Position numbers and translations under genes: made by a program
Shown here: positions 25,272 through 33,283 of the stretch, in pieces
How positions within the stretch are numbered: the first letter of the stretch is position 1
How the letters are laid out: each line of letters opens with the position of its first letter
NCBI GenBank assembly: GCA_017629035.1
Contig: JAGBXX010000028.1
Span: 1 to 33,809, forward strand
DNA: 33,809 nt
Origin: Alistipes sp.
GTDB taxonomy: Bacteria; Bacteroidota; Bacteroidia; Bacteroidales; Rikenellaceae
Direction of reading: 5' to 3'
Notes under the pieces: generated by a model
Databases searched by the model: none
Told to the model about the DNA's origin: nothing
What the model saw: the letters and a program-made list of their open reading frames with translations, nothing else

Positions 25272-26480
25272 CTACTCCACATATACCACAAGACCCTTGA
25301 GATACTCGCCCTCGGGGTGGTAGATATTGATAGGGTGGTCGGCAGGCTGTGTCAGCTGACCGATGATGCGCACACGACGTCCGGCGATGGCTGCAGCAGT
25401 AAATATCGTGGTGCGGAACAACTCACGGCTCACGGCCTGAGAGCACGAGAAGGTGAAGAGTATGCCTCCTGGGCGAATCTTCTGTAGTGCTCGTGCATTG
25501 ATCTTCTTATATCCCTGCAGTGCGTTGCCCAACACCTTGTGGTGCTTGGCAAAGGCTGGTGGGTCGAGGATGATGAGGTCGTAGCTGTCGTCGATATCCT
25601 TGAGATACTCCACAGCGTTGCAGGCAATGGCCTCGTGTGGTGCATCCTGGCCGAAGTTCAGGCGTACGTTCTCGTCGGCGAGCTTCACGGCACGCTCCGA
25701 GAGGTCGATAGATACCACCTCACGAGCACCTCCGGCAAGAGCCGCTACCGAGAAACCTCCGGTGTAGCAGAAGGTGTTGAGTACCTTGCGGCCACGTGAG
25801 TACTGGCGCACCAGGTCACGGTTTACACGCTGGTCGATGAAGAAACCTGTCTTCTGTCCCTCCTCCCAGTTGACCTTGAACTTAAGACCATTCTCAAGGA
25901 CTACGGCATTAGACTCCGCTGTGCGGCCCCACAAATATCCGTCGATAGCGCCAAGGTCGGCCTTGAACGGAAGTGTCTGCGAGCTCTTGTCGTAGATAGC
26001 CTCGATTTCTCTGCCATAGGCCTTGCGTATAGCCTGGGCAATGCTCTGGCGTGAGAGGTACATGCCCACAGAGTGGCACTGCACCACGGCCGAGGCACCG
26101 TAGATGTCGATAACAAGACCTGGAAGAAGGTCGCCCTCGCCGTGTACAAGACGATAGCACGTGGTATCGGTGTTGCCAACAAGACCCATAGCCTCGCGCA
26201 ACTGCTTAGCCTTAGCTATGCGCTCCTCCCACCACTTGTCGTCGATCTCCTCCTGCTCGAAGCTGAGCACTCGAACGGCGATAGAGCCAATCTGGTAGTG
26301 TCCCTTGGCGATAAAGTCGCCCTGCTTGGTCACAACATCAACAATGTCGCCCTCGGCAAGAGGGGTGCTACCCTCAGATATGCGCTCAATGGCGCCCGAG
26401 AATACCCATGGATGACGACGCAGCAGGGACTCCTCCTTGCCACGACGTAGATGTACGCATGCTCTCTTCTGCTCCTTCAT
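25272..26480 (-). CDS. rlmI: Class I SAM-dependent rRNA methyltransferase, RlmI-like
   Basis: A 402-residue cytoplasmic methyltransferase of the RlmI (23S rRNA m5C1962) type. The N-terminal PUA-like domain begins VHLRRGKEESLLRRHPWVFSGAIERI. The SAM-binding core reads VLNTFCYTGGFSVAALAGGAREVVSIDLS at about 235-262. The catalytic-site segment is DLIILDPPAFAKHHK. The C-terminal catalytic cysteine motif is likely FTFSCSQAVS. Length fits the family (about 396). The ATG at 26480 is 5 bp after the stop of the upstream exonuclease gene. The exact target base is inference from the family. Confidence 0.9.
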   Translation of the reverse strand: MKEQKRACVHLRRGKEESLLRRHPWVFSGAIERISEGSTPLAEGDIVDVVTKQGDFIAKGHYQIGSIAVRVLSFEQEEIDDKWWEERIAKAKQLREAMGLVGNTDTTCYRLVHGEGDLLPGLVIDIYGASAVVQCHSVGMYLSRQSIAQAIRKAYGREIEAIYDKSSQTLPFKADLGAIDGYLWGRTAESNAVVLENGLKFKVNWEEGQKTGFFIDQRVNRDLVRQYSRGRKVLNTFCYTGGFSVAALAGGAREVVSIDLSERAVKLADENVRLNFGQDAPHEAIACNAVEYLKDIDDSYDLIILDPPAFAKHHKVLGNALQGYKKINARALQKIRPGGILFTFSCSQAVSRELFRTTIFTAAAIAGRRVRIIGQLTQPADHPINIYHPEGEYLKGLVVYVE

Positions 26481-26485
26481 ATATC

Positions 26486-27283
26486 TTACTCTTTTGCTTT
26501 GTTACCCTTTTTGTTCTCAACTCTCTTTGCTCTGCGCTTTGCCATCCAGAATTTCGAGGGGCGCTTTGCTCTCTCCTTGCCATCCGTCTGTGGCTCGGCA
26601 GGGGACGTTGTGCCGCACTCCGCTGCAGGACTATTAATTTTGTTCTTTGTGCGCTGTGGTGGCTGCTGCAGTGATGAGATAATTTTGAGCTCACCCTCGA
26701 CAAGGGGCTTGGTTTGTTGTAGCTTTGCCAGAATCTCAAGACATACCCACGCATCTGTTGCTGCATAGTCACGCTGCTGCTCGGTGAGCACTCCTGCCTC
26801 CCAGTTGCTCAGTCGCTGCGCCTTGGATACTCGCTCGCCCAGTATTATCGCCGAGAGCTTGCGCAGACTCTTCTCCTCGATACCCCAGCGTGAGGCCTCG
26901 TTCTGAAGGTCTACAAAGCCGTCGGCCTTGAACTCACGTAGTGCATGGAGCGAGCGTATGTCGCCCGACACGTCGGCACCAATCTTGAGTATTCGCTTTG
27001 AGCCTAATATCTTGAGTATTCGGTTGCTAAGACGTATGCGGCAGAGGCGGAATAGGTAGCAGGTGTCGGGTGTTGAGAGTTGTAGTAGCGACACCTTGTA
27101 GCTCACGCCAGCACGGAACGATGGGCGTGTCTCGGTATCAAAGCCGATAGTGGTGTGACGCTCGAGGTCCGAACATGCCGCATCGACAAGCTCCTCGCTG
27201 TCGACAACGACGATGCGTCCCCCGAAGCGTGCCGCAGGGAGTGCGGCCACAGTGTCGTTATCTATTGTTGGCTGAAATACCAT
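26486..27283 (-). CDS. DEDDy-type 3'-5' exonuclease (RNase D-like)
   Basis: A 265-residue cytoplasmic exonuclease of the DnaQ-like superfamily. The four catalytic acids are visible as Asp49 and Glu51 (GFDTETRP), Asp108 (GADVSGDIRSL) and Tyr173-x3-Asp177 (DYAATDAW), which is the DEDDy type. The last 60 residues form a basic, low-complexity tail (ending RAKRVENKKGNKAKE) that may bind nucleic acid. The frame continues 13 codons upstream, but ATG 27283 (MVFQPTID) is preceded by an AAAGG ribosome binding site and fits the promoter. It lies 48 bp downstream of recQ, and a helicase plus exonuclease pair suggests DNA or RNA processing; the true substrate is unknown. Confidence 0.87.
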   Translation of the reverse strand: MVFQPTIDNDTVAALPAARFGGRIVVVDSEELVDAACSDLERHTTIGFDTETRPSFRAGVSYKVSLLQLSTPDTCYLFRLCRIRLSNRILKILGSKRILKIGADVSGDIRSLHALREFKADGFVDLQNEASRWGIEEKSLRKLSAIILGERVSKAQRLSNWEAGVLTEQQRDYAATDAWVCLEILAKLQQTKPLVEGELKIISSLQQPPQRTKNKINSPAAECGTTSPAEPQTDGKERAKRPSKFWMAKRRAKRVENKKGNKAKE

Positions 27284-27326
27284 TATTACTACCTTTCTTG
27301 CGTTTAATCTTGACAAAGTCAAGGCG

Positions 27327-27334
27327 CAAAGTTA
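27327..27334 (-). promoter_or_regulatory. -7 box for the exonuclease-rlmI-lipoprotein unit, inside the recQ stop
   Basis: CAAAGTTA on the plus strand reads TAACTTTG on the minus strand (TAnnTTTG). Its TAA is the recQ stop codon itself (27332-27334). A perfect palindrome CTTGAC-aaa-GTCAAG lies directly downstream at 27309-27323, around the expected transcription start. Confidence 0.55.
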
Positions 27335-29242
27335 GCTATTTATTTTTAGTTTCCCGTGTGTAGTCATCGAAATTTTCTCCAGACCGACCAAATTTTCTAC
27401 CAAATTGATAACAACCTCGGGCTCTGCGTCGATGCGTGCCACCACCTCGTTGATATCCATCTCTCGGTTTGCGATAGTCTCTAAAATTGCTGCCTCGATC
27501 TGGTCGAGCTCAAATCTCATGTTGCGGCGCTTGATGCAGTTGTCGCAGACACCGCAGTTGGTTGCTTCGCTGTCGCCAAAGTAGTTCTCGATGATTCGGC
27601 TGCGACATCCGTAGCTCGCCGTAACATACTCAACCATACTCATATAGCGCTCGGCCATAAGCTCCTTACGCATCCTGTATGTCGAGGGTGCAATGTATAT
27701 ATCTCGTGTTGGCAGACGCTCGATGTTGTAGATGATAATGGGGGAGTTGTTGGCGGGTATGTAGCGTATAATTCTCATTCGCCACAGCACCCTCATCAGC
27801 TCGTGTACACGCTCCTCATCAAGGCCCGACTCGGCAGCCACCTCGACCTCGTCGATAGCACGAAAGCGTGAGAATAGTCCGTCGTATTTGCGCAGCAACG
27901 TGCGGAGGAGAATATCCATATCATTACCCCCGGCATGCACGCTGTATAGTGTGTCACGGCTGCACTCAAACATCATGCGTGCAGGCTCGTCGTGCTCGTC
28001 AAGGAGTGTAATATAGCCATTCTGCTCGAGTAGCGAGAGGGCACTGCGAACACGGCCGATATATATGCGCTCACGGTAGCAGAAGTCGTTGATGTTGAAG
28101 ACAAATGAGTTATCAGCGCCATCGCCAATAGCTATTTGCAGATAGCACGACACTCGCTCGTAGATATGTTTGATCTCCTCGATAGGCGGAAATTCGGCCT
28201 CGATCATCTGCTTGCATCGAGCAATGTCGTTATCGTCGTAAAGTAGTAGGGCATAGCTCTTTATGCCATCACGGCCAGCACGTCCTGCCTCCTGATAGTA
28301 GGCCTCGAGGGTGTCGCACAGAGAGTAGTGGATAACAAAGCGAACATCGCCCTTGTCGATACCCATACCAAAGGCGTTGGTTGCCACCATGACACGTATC
28401 TTATCCTGGCGCCACTCATCCTGACGCAGCGCACGCTCGGTCGAGGGGAGTCCTGCGTGGTAGAAGTTGGCGCTTATGCCCTCTGCTTGCAATATTTTGC
28501 TCAGCTCCTCGCACTTCTCGCGGGTGTGGGTGTAGATGATTCCCGAGCCAGGTACGTTGTTCAATACACGTAGTATCTGCTCGAGTTTGTTGCTGCCCTT
28601 GCGCACAACGTAGGAGAGGTTGGGGCGTGAGAAGCTGGCACGCAACACATGCTCCTCTTTGAAGCCGAGCTGCTTCATTATATCCTTGGCAACAACGTCG
28701 GTTGCTGAGGCTGTAAGGGCAAGAAATGTTGCGTTGGGAAGCATGGCTCTAATCTCGCCAATGCGAAGATATGAGGGGCGGAAGTCGTAGCCCCACTGCG
28801 ATATACAGTGCGCTTCGTCGACCACGATAAAGCTGATGTTCATGCGCTGAAGTCGCAATCTAAAGGCTTCGGTAGCAAGACGTTCGGGCGATATATATAG
28901 CAGCTTAACGTCGCCAAAGGTGCAGTTGTCCAGGGCGCTATCTATGCGGTGAGGATCCATGCCCGAGTGTACAGCCACGGCCGATATGCCACGACGGCGC
29001 AGGCTATCCACCTGATCCTTCATGAGGGCTATGAGCGGGGTGATTACTATGGTGAGCCCTTCGGTGGCGAGTGCGGGCACTTGGAACGTGAGCGACTTAC
29101 CACCTCCTGTGGGCATGAGAGCCAGGGTGTCACGACCCGAGAGTATCGACTCGATAATCTCACGCTGCAAGGGGCGGAACTCGCTGTAGCCCCACCACTT
29201 AGCGAGCACCTCGTCGATCGAGGCCGTAACGCTATGTCGCAT
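27332..29242 (-). CDS. recQ: ATP-dependent DNA helicase RecQ, without HRDC domain
   Basis: A 636-residue 3'-5' DNA helicase. Walker A is PTGGGKS at about 44-50 and the DEAH box is at 142-145 (VVDEAHCISQWGYDFRPSY). Motif VI appears as YQEAGRAGRDG. The RQC zinc site is Cys546, Cys563, Cys566 and Cys569 (YGCRSR...NCGVCDNC). About 65 residues follow, forming a short winged-helix-like end; no HRDC domain is visible. The open frame runs 90 codons further upstream across the promoter and into a neighbour; the true start is the ATG at 29242 (MRHSVTASIDEVL), right at the conserved N-terminus. It is divergent from the PqqD-like gene, with an 84-bp spacer. Confidence 0.95.
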   Translation of the reverse strand: MRHSVTASIDEVLAKWWGYSEFRPLQREIIESILSGRDTLALMPTGGGKSLTFQVPALATEGLTIVITPLIALMKDQVDSLRRRGISAVAVHSGMDPHRIDSALDNCTFGDVKLLYISPERLATEAFRLRLQRMNISFIVVDEAHCISQWGYDFRPSYLRIGEIRAMLPNATFLALTASATDVVAKDIMKQLGFKEEHVLRASFSRPNLSYVVRKGSNKLEQILRVLNNVPGSGIIYTHTREKCEELSKILQAEGISANFYHAGLPSTERALRQDEWRQDKIRVMVATNAFGMGIDKGDVRFVIHYSLCDTLEAYYQEAGRAGRDGIKSYALLLYDDNDIARCKQMIEAEFPPIEEIKHIYERVSCYLQIAIGDGADNSFVFNINDFCYRERIYIGRVRSALSLLEQNGYITLLDEHDEPARMMFECSRDTLYSVHAGGNDMDILLRTLLRKYDGLFSRFRAIDEVEVAAESGLDEERVHELMRVLWRMRIIRYIPANNSPIIIYNIERLPTRDIYIAPSTYRMRKELMAERYMSMVEYVTASYGCRSRIIENYFGDSEATNCGVCDNCIKRRNMRFELDQIEAAILETIANREMDINEVVARIDAEPEVVINLVENLVGLEKISMTTHGKLKINS

Positions 29243-29258
29243 TTCCTGATTCACAGCA

Positions 29259-29289
29259 CAAAGATAAAAAAAATTAGTTATGTTTCGAA
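29259..29289 (-). promoter_or_regulatory. Promoter for recQ
   Basis: Minus-strand TATCTTTG at 29259-29266, with TTCG (near TTTG) 19 bases upstream at 29286-29289. The ATG at 29242 lies 16 bases beyond the -7 box, so the leader would be very short. Confidence 0.65.
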
Positions 29290-29298
29290 TTTTTTTCC

Positions 29299-29306
29299 TA
29301 TCTTTG
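29299..29306 (+). promoter_or_regulatory. -7 box for the PqqD-like gene and the metal cassette
   Basis: TATCTTTG (TAnnTTTG) on the plus strand. A perfect 12-bp palindrome CTTATATATAAG occupies 29315-29326, between the expected transcription start and the ATG at 29327. No other promoter box was found before 33131, so this may drive the whole cassette. Confidence 0.6.
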
Positions 29307-29326
29307 CGCCGTAACTTATATATAAG

Positions 29327-29593
29327 ATGAAACTCAAGAGTGAATACAAGGTTCGTGACATGGCCGGTGAGCATGTTGTAATCATGCAGGGCTCTCTCGG
29401 TAGCGACCTTACTCGTATCATCTCGCTCAACGATAGCGCCCACTATTTGTGGTGCGAGCTCCAGGGCCGAGAGTTTGACCTTGAGAGTGTTGCGCAGCTT
29501 ATTGTCGAGCACTATGGCGTTGAACTCGATGTGGCTCTTGCGGATGCCAAGGCCTGGATTGATAGACTCTCGGAGTGTGGTCTTACGGAGTAG
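29327..29593 (+). CDS. PqqD family protein
   Basis: An 88-residue protein of the PqqD/RRE winged-helix type. The pattern is VRDMAGEHVVIMQGS then a short strand, IISLNDSAHYLWCELQGREFDLESVAQLIVEHYGV and a C-terminal helix ALADAKAWIDRLSECGL, matching the family throughout. In peptide-modifying systems this fold recognises a precursor peptide leader, but no radical-SAM enzyme or precursor peptide is seen nearby. Many Bacteroidetes carry isolated copies of unknown role. It begins 14 bases after the expected transcription start and lies 19 bp before the His-rich gene, so the two are probably co-transcribed. Confidence 0.85.
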   Translation: MKLKSEYKVRDMAGEHVVIMQGSLGSDLTRIISLNDSAHYLWCELQGREFDLESVAQLIVEHYGVELDVALADAKAWIDRLSECGLTE

Positions 29594-29612
29594 TTACTAA
29601 ATTTTTGTGGCG

Positions 29613-30044
29613 ATGAACATGATGCGAAGAATATATGCGTTGATGCTGGTGGCAATCTACATTGTTGCCTCTATCGGCTCACATATCTCGGTTCTTCTGT
29701 GCGACCATCACCACCACCATCACCATGAGCACCATGCCGAGCACAACCACTCTGATAAGTGTAGCTGCGAGGGCCTGAGCTTCGTGGCTGAGTGTTGCGA
29801 TCATCATCACCCTATTCTGGGTGAGAACCATACAGACTATATTGCGAGCTCGCAGCGCTATGACTCTCGCCTGAGCGAGAGCATGCTCATGCTGCTCCAA
29901 CCATCACTTCTCCAGGTGGTTATCCCCGATCTTCCACTGTCGCCAGAGTGCGACTATGCTCTACCCTCGGGCGATGAACCATGGCCGCTTGTTGCGGCTT
30001 ATCTCTCGCACGAATCTCTGCGTGCCCCTCCACAGCTCGCCTAA
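29613..30044 (+). CDS. His/Cys-rich small envelope protein, putative metal binder
   Basis: A 143-residue protein. A hydrophobic N-terminal segment (MNMMRRIYALMLVAIYIVAS) acts as a signal or anchor. It is followed by Cys30, a run of seven histidines (32-38), further His pairs up to residue 46, then Cys50, Cys52, Cys61, Cys62 and a second HHH at 64-66. The rest (about 70-143) is without motif. The layout suggests a periplasmic or membrane-bound metal-binding protein; it may be one of the short His-rich families found beside metal-linked TonB receptors in Bacteroidales, but I could not confirm this. Metal identity is unknown. The ATG at 29613 is used; 29619 and 29622 are alternatives. Confidence 0.78.
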   Translation: MNMMRRIYALMLVAIYIVASIGSHISVLLCDHHHHHHHEHHAEHNHSDKCSCEGLSFVAECCDHHHPILGENHTDYIASSQRYDSRLSESMLMLLQPSLLQVVIPDLPLSPECDYALPSGDEPWPLVAAYLSHESLRAPPQLA

Positions 30045-30068
30045 GGGCGATCTTGGGTCTTTGCCTGT

Positions 30069-30103
30069 GCTTGGAGCAAGGCTACCTCTTAGTAGGCTCA
30101 AGC
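30069..30103 (+). promoter_or_regulatory. Hairpin in the leader of the TonB receptor gene
   Basis: A stem with left-side bulges can be drawn: GCTTG-g-AGC-aagg-CTAC paired with GTAG-GCT-CAAGC, 12 pairs and a 6-base loop. It lies about 70 bases before the ATG at 30174 in a 129-base spacer without promoter boxes. There is no T-run, so it is not a classic terminator. It may mark mRNA processing or control; I see no match to a cobalamin riboswitch. Confidence 0.4.
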
Positions 30104-30173
30104 GCAACACTTAGATTGGCTCCGACTGGTGTTCGGGGTCTGAAAAGGGAAAAAATTATTTATGGGAGAAATT

Positions 30174-32522
30174 ATGAGAAAATCAATTATTATACTTTTG
30201 GCAATTTTGTGCATGCCCTTCGTGGCTTCGGCACAAAAACTTACTGGTAAGGTCGTGGATGCAACAACGCAGCAGGCACTTATCGGTGCATCGCTCTTCT
30301 GGAAGAATACTACCGCAGGTGCAACAACCTCGGCAACAGGAGAGTTTACAATCAAGCGTGTTCATGGCTTCGAGACCTTGGTAGTGAACTACCTGGGCTA
30401 CGATACTCGTGAGCTCGAACTCTCAGATAAGGATGTTCACGAGATTGTTATTGAGCTTCAGCCCTCGGCAGTAGATATCGACGCCGTGGTTATCGAGAGT
30501 GCGCAGAGGGGTAACTACGCTAAGACCAGCGGAATCACTCGTGACGAGCAGATCTCGTTTGCCGGTCTTTGTAAGATGGCCTGCTGCTCGCTTGCCGAGT
30601 CGTTCGAGAACTCAGCTTCGGTGACTGTGGGTTATAGCGATGCTATCTCGGGTGCACGTCAGATCAAGATGCTCGGTTTGGCAGGTACCTACACACAGAT
30701 TCTCGACGAGAACCGCCCAATCATGCAGGGTGCAGGTGCGGCCTATGGCCTTAGCTACACCCCAGGTATGTGGCTCAACTCTATCCAGGTGTCTAAGGGT
30801 GTTGCTTCGGTAACTGCTGGCCACGAGGCTATCACTGGTCAGATTAACCTCGAGCACCGCAAGCCTACCGACGATGAACGTCTTTTCCTTAACCTCTACT
30901 TCGACTCGGAGCTTCGCCCCGAGATCAACATCTCATCGGCTATTCCGTTGACCGAGGATAAGAGCCTCTCGACAGTTATCATGGCTCACGCCTCTATGCA
31001 CCCAACATCGCACGATGCTAACGGCGATAACTTTGTCGATATGCCTAAGTCACACCAGATCAACGTGGCTAACAAGTGGTTGTGGCAGACAGAGAATGGC
31101 GTTCAGCTTCGCTGGGGCTGGAAGTACTTGCAGGAGAACCGTCTTGGTGGCTCGCATGACTACAAGAAGGATATGTACGAGGATATGGTCGCTAACCCAT
31201 TGCAGAACCCTACGCTCTATGGTTCAAATATCTTCAACCGCAATATCAACGCCTATGCTAAGCTCGGCTTGCCAATAGGCCCTGAGCGCACCTTCACAGG
31301 CGACCCTAACGACGCTGTGCAGAACAACTTTGCGATGATCCTCGACTACGACAACTACCTTACAGACTCATACTTCGGTATCAACACCGTAGATGTCTTG
31401 GAGCACACCGCACGTTTCAATGCTACCTATGCCCACTACTTCACACAGCGCTCGTCGCTCAATGTGGGTGCTTCGGCATATATGCGTCGCATGAACAACG
31501 ACTACATTCAGCAGCGTATTGGCGATGATAAGCTCCCTACACGTAGCTGGAATTTCGCAGGCTCGGCAACACTCCTCGAGCCAGGCGTATTTGCTGAGTA
31601 CACCTACCAGATCGAGGATAAGTTCTCGCTCGTTGTTGGTCTTCGTGGCGACTACTCGACAGTCAAGGGCGAGTACTACTACGATGCTAAGGATAAGTTC
31701 CTTGTGACACCACGCTCGCACATCCGCTGGTCTATCACTCCACGTACTACGCTCCGTGCATCGGCGGGTATGGGCTACCGTCGTCAGAACCTCGTTACGG
31801 ACAACATCTGGATGATGACAACATCGCGCAACATCGACATGCAGGGTCTTAACGACGATATGGAGGCGGCAGCTACATTTGGCGGTAGCCTCTCGCAGAC
31901 ATTCCCTCTTGCTAACGACGACCAGGCGACAATCAGCTTCGACTACTTCCGCACGCAGTTCTTCAACACCATGGTCTTTGACCAGGAGACAGTGGATAAT
32001 AGCATTCTTATCTACAACAGCAACGGCAAGTCGTTCACTGATAACTACCAGGTGGACTTCAACTGGACTCCATTCAAGGGCTTCGACCTCTTTGCAACAT
32101 TCCGCTATACCAATGCCAAGATGACACTTGAGCGTGGTGGCGAGCAGATTTTGGTGGAGCGTCCGTTGACATCACGCTATAAGGGTCTTATCAACATCCA
32201 GTATGCCGTGCGCCGCTGGGTATTCGACGTTACTGCTCAGCTCAATGGTCCTATGCGACTCCCAGAGCTCGACGGCAACCTTGTTAAGGCTGTTGAGAAC
32301 CCTGAGCTCTCGCCAGTATACCCAATGTTCTTTGCACAGGTGAGCTACAAGATTAGTAACCTCACGATCTATGCTGGTTGCGAGAATATTGCCAACTACA
32401 AGCAGATGACACCTATCGTGGGTACTGATGCTCCATATATGCCTGGCTTCAACTCGTCGATGGTGTGGGGCCCACTCACAGGTATCAAGGGATATGTTGG
32501 TATCCGCCTCAATATCTATTAA
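30174..32522 (+). CDS. TonB-dependent receptor with CarboxypepD_reg-like domain, metal-linked type
   Basis: A 782-residue outer-membrane transporter powered by TonB. The signal peptide is MRKSIIILLAILCMPFVASA. Residues of about 23-105 form a CarboxypepD_reg-like beta domain (LTGKVVDATTQQALIGASLFWKN), then the plug at about 120-230 (SGARQIKMLGLAGTYTQILDENRP), then a 22-strand-type barrel ending in GIKGYVGIRLNIY. Inside the plug is Cys133-x3-Cys137-Cys138 (LCKMACCSL), a feature of receptors in metal-related loci. No SusD partner is present. The start at ATG 30174 has a GGGAGAA ribosome binding site; the ATG at 30162 is less likely. Placed between a His-rich protein and an HMA protein, it probably imports a metal or metal complex; which metal is unknown. 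Confidence 0.92.
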   Translation: MRKSIIILLAILCMPFVASAQKLTGKVVDATTQQALIGASLFWKNTTAGATTSATGEFTIKRVHGFETLVVNYLGYDTRELELSDKDVHEIVIELQPSAVDIDAVVIESAQRGNYAKTSGITRDEQISFAGLCKMACCSLAESFENSASVTVGYSDAISGARQIKMLGLAGTYTQILDENRPIMQGAGAAYGLSYTPGMWLNSIQVSKGVASVTAGHEAITGQINLEHRKPTDDERLFLNLYFDSELRPEINISSAIPLTEDKSLSTVIMAHASMHPTSHDANGDNFVDMPKSHQINVANKWLWQTENGVQLRWGWKYLQENRLGGSHDYKKDMYEDMVANPLQNPTLYGSNIFNRNINAYAKLGLPIGPERTFTGDPNDAVQNNFAMILDYDNYLTDSYFGINTVDVLEHTARFNATYAHYFTQRSSLNVGASAYMRRMNNDYIQQRIGDDKLPTRSWNFAGSATLLEPGVFAEYTYQIEDKFSLVVGLRGDYSTVKGEYYYDAKDKFLVTPRSHIRWSITPRTTLRASAGMGYRRQNLVTDNIWMMTTSRNIDMQGLNDDMEAAATFGGSLSQTFPLANDDQATISFDYFRTQFFNTMVFDQETVDNSILIYNSNGKSFTDNYQVDFNWTPFKGFDLFATFRYTNAKMTLERGGEQILVERPLTSRYKGLINIQYAVRRWVFDVTAQLNGPMRLPELDGNLVKAVENPELSPVYPMFFAQVSYKISNLTIYAGCENIANYKQMTPIVGTDAPYMPGFNSSMVWGPLTGIKGYVGIRLNIY

Positions 32523-32600
32523 TATAGTGTAGATAATATATCTGCTCGAAGATAATAAATTCAAAGAGTGAACGTTAAACTAATAAAACTATAGACTAAT

Positions 32601-33131
32601 ATGAAGAAGATTATTGTATTGTGCCTCGTTGCGCTCATGGGCGTAGGCGTGGCTGTAGCTAAGGGCCCAAAGAAGGGCGGCAAGAGCGTTGCGACAACTG
32701 TTTTTATCACAAACATTGATTGCCAGGGTTGTGCTAAGAAGATCACCGATACAGTGCCTTATGAGAAGGGTGTAAAGGATGTTCAGGTCGATGTTGACGC
32801 AAAGACTGTTACCGTAACTTTCGACCCAGCAAAGACAAACAACGAGACCCTCGTTAAGGCCTTTGCAAAGGTTAAGATCGAGGCTGCTCCTATGGCTGAT
32901 AAGTGCGCTGGCGAGTGCTGTGGCCACCACCACGATGCAAAGCCAGAGGCTAAGCAGTGCACCGACGGCTGCTGCGACGATAAGCAGGCTGACAAGCAGA
33001 AGAAGTGCGATGATGGCTGCTGCGATGGCCACGACCACAAGCATGAGCATGGCCACTCACACGACCACGGCCATAGCCACGACCACGGTCACGCACACAA
33101 CCACGGTCATGCACACAACCACGCAAAGTAA
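32601..33131 (+). CDS. Secreted heavy-metal-associated (HMA) domain protein with His/Cys-rich tail
   Basis: A 176-residue exported protein. The signal peptide is MKKIIVLCLVALMGVGVAVA. An HMA/ferredoxin-like domain occupies about 30-95, with the metal-binding loop IDCQGCAKK (Cys41, Cys44) and the core strand VQVDVDAKTVTVTF. The tail (about 98-176) carries three Cys-x3-Cys-Cys motifs (Cys102/106/107, 120/124/125, 136/140/141), then a His repeat of the GHSHDH type from about 144 to the end. It is not a P-type ATPase; the length suits a periplasmic metallochaperone or metal store, as in copper, zinc or nickel handling. It lies 78 bp after the TonB receptor gene and ends in a terminator. Confidence 0.9.
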   Translation: MKKIIVLCLVALMGVGVAVAKGPKKGGKSVATTVFITNIDCQGCAKKITDTVPYEKGVKDVQVDVDAKTVTVTFDPAKTNNETLVKAFAKVKIEAAPMADKCAGECCGHHHDAKPEAKQCTDGCCDDKQADKQKKCDDGCCDGHDHKHEHGHSHDHGHSHDHGHAHNHGHAHNHAK

Positions 33132-33152
33132 TCATCAGCGATACTTTAGTAA

Positions 33153-33188
33153 AGAGAGTTTGCCCGCACGGCAAACTCTTTTTTTTAT
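33153..33188 (+). terminator. Terminator at the end of the metal cassette
   Basis: Perfect 10-bp stem AGAGTTTGCC/GGCAAACTCT (33155-33164 with 33170-33179) followed by eight or more T residues, 23 bp after the HMA gene stop. Confidence 0.93.
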
Positions 33189-33283
33189 TCCTGTGGAGTA
33201 TTTGCATTAGCCTTAATCCCCTTTGATAGCTCTATACCTTCCCACGTTTCCGTGATTAAATAGTTAATCCACGTCTTTGTCAC

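Noticed and set aside
29327-29593. RiPP biosynthetic cluster based on the PqqD-like protein
   Set aside because: No radical-SAM enzyme, protease-transporter or precursor peptide is present in the neighbourhood.
30045-30173. Cobalamin riboswitch before the TonB receptor
   Set aside because: I see neither the conserved B12-box nor the multi-helix layout, only one bulged hairpin in 129 bases.
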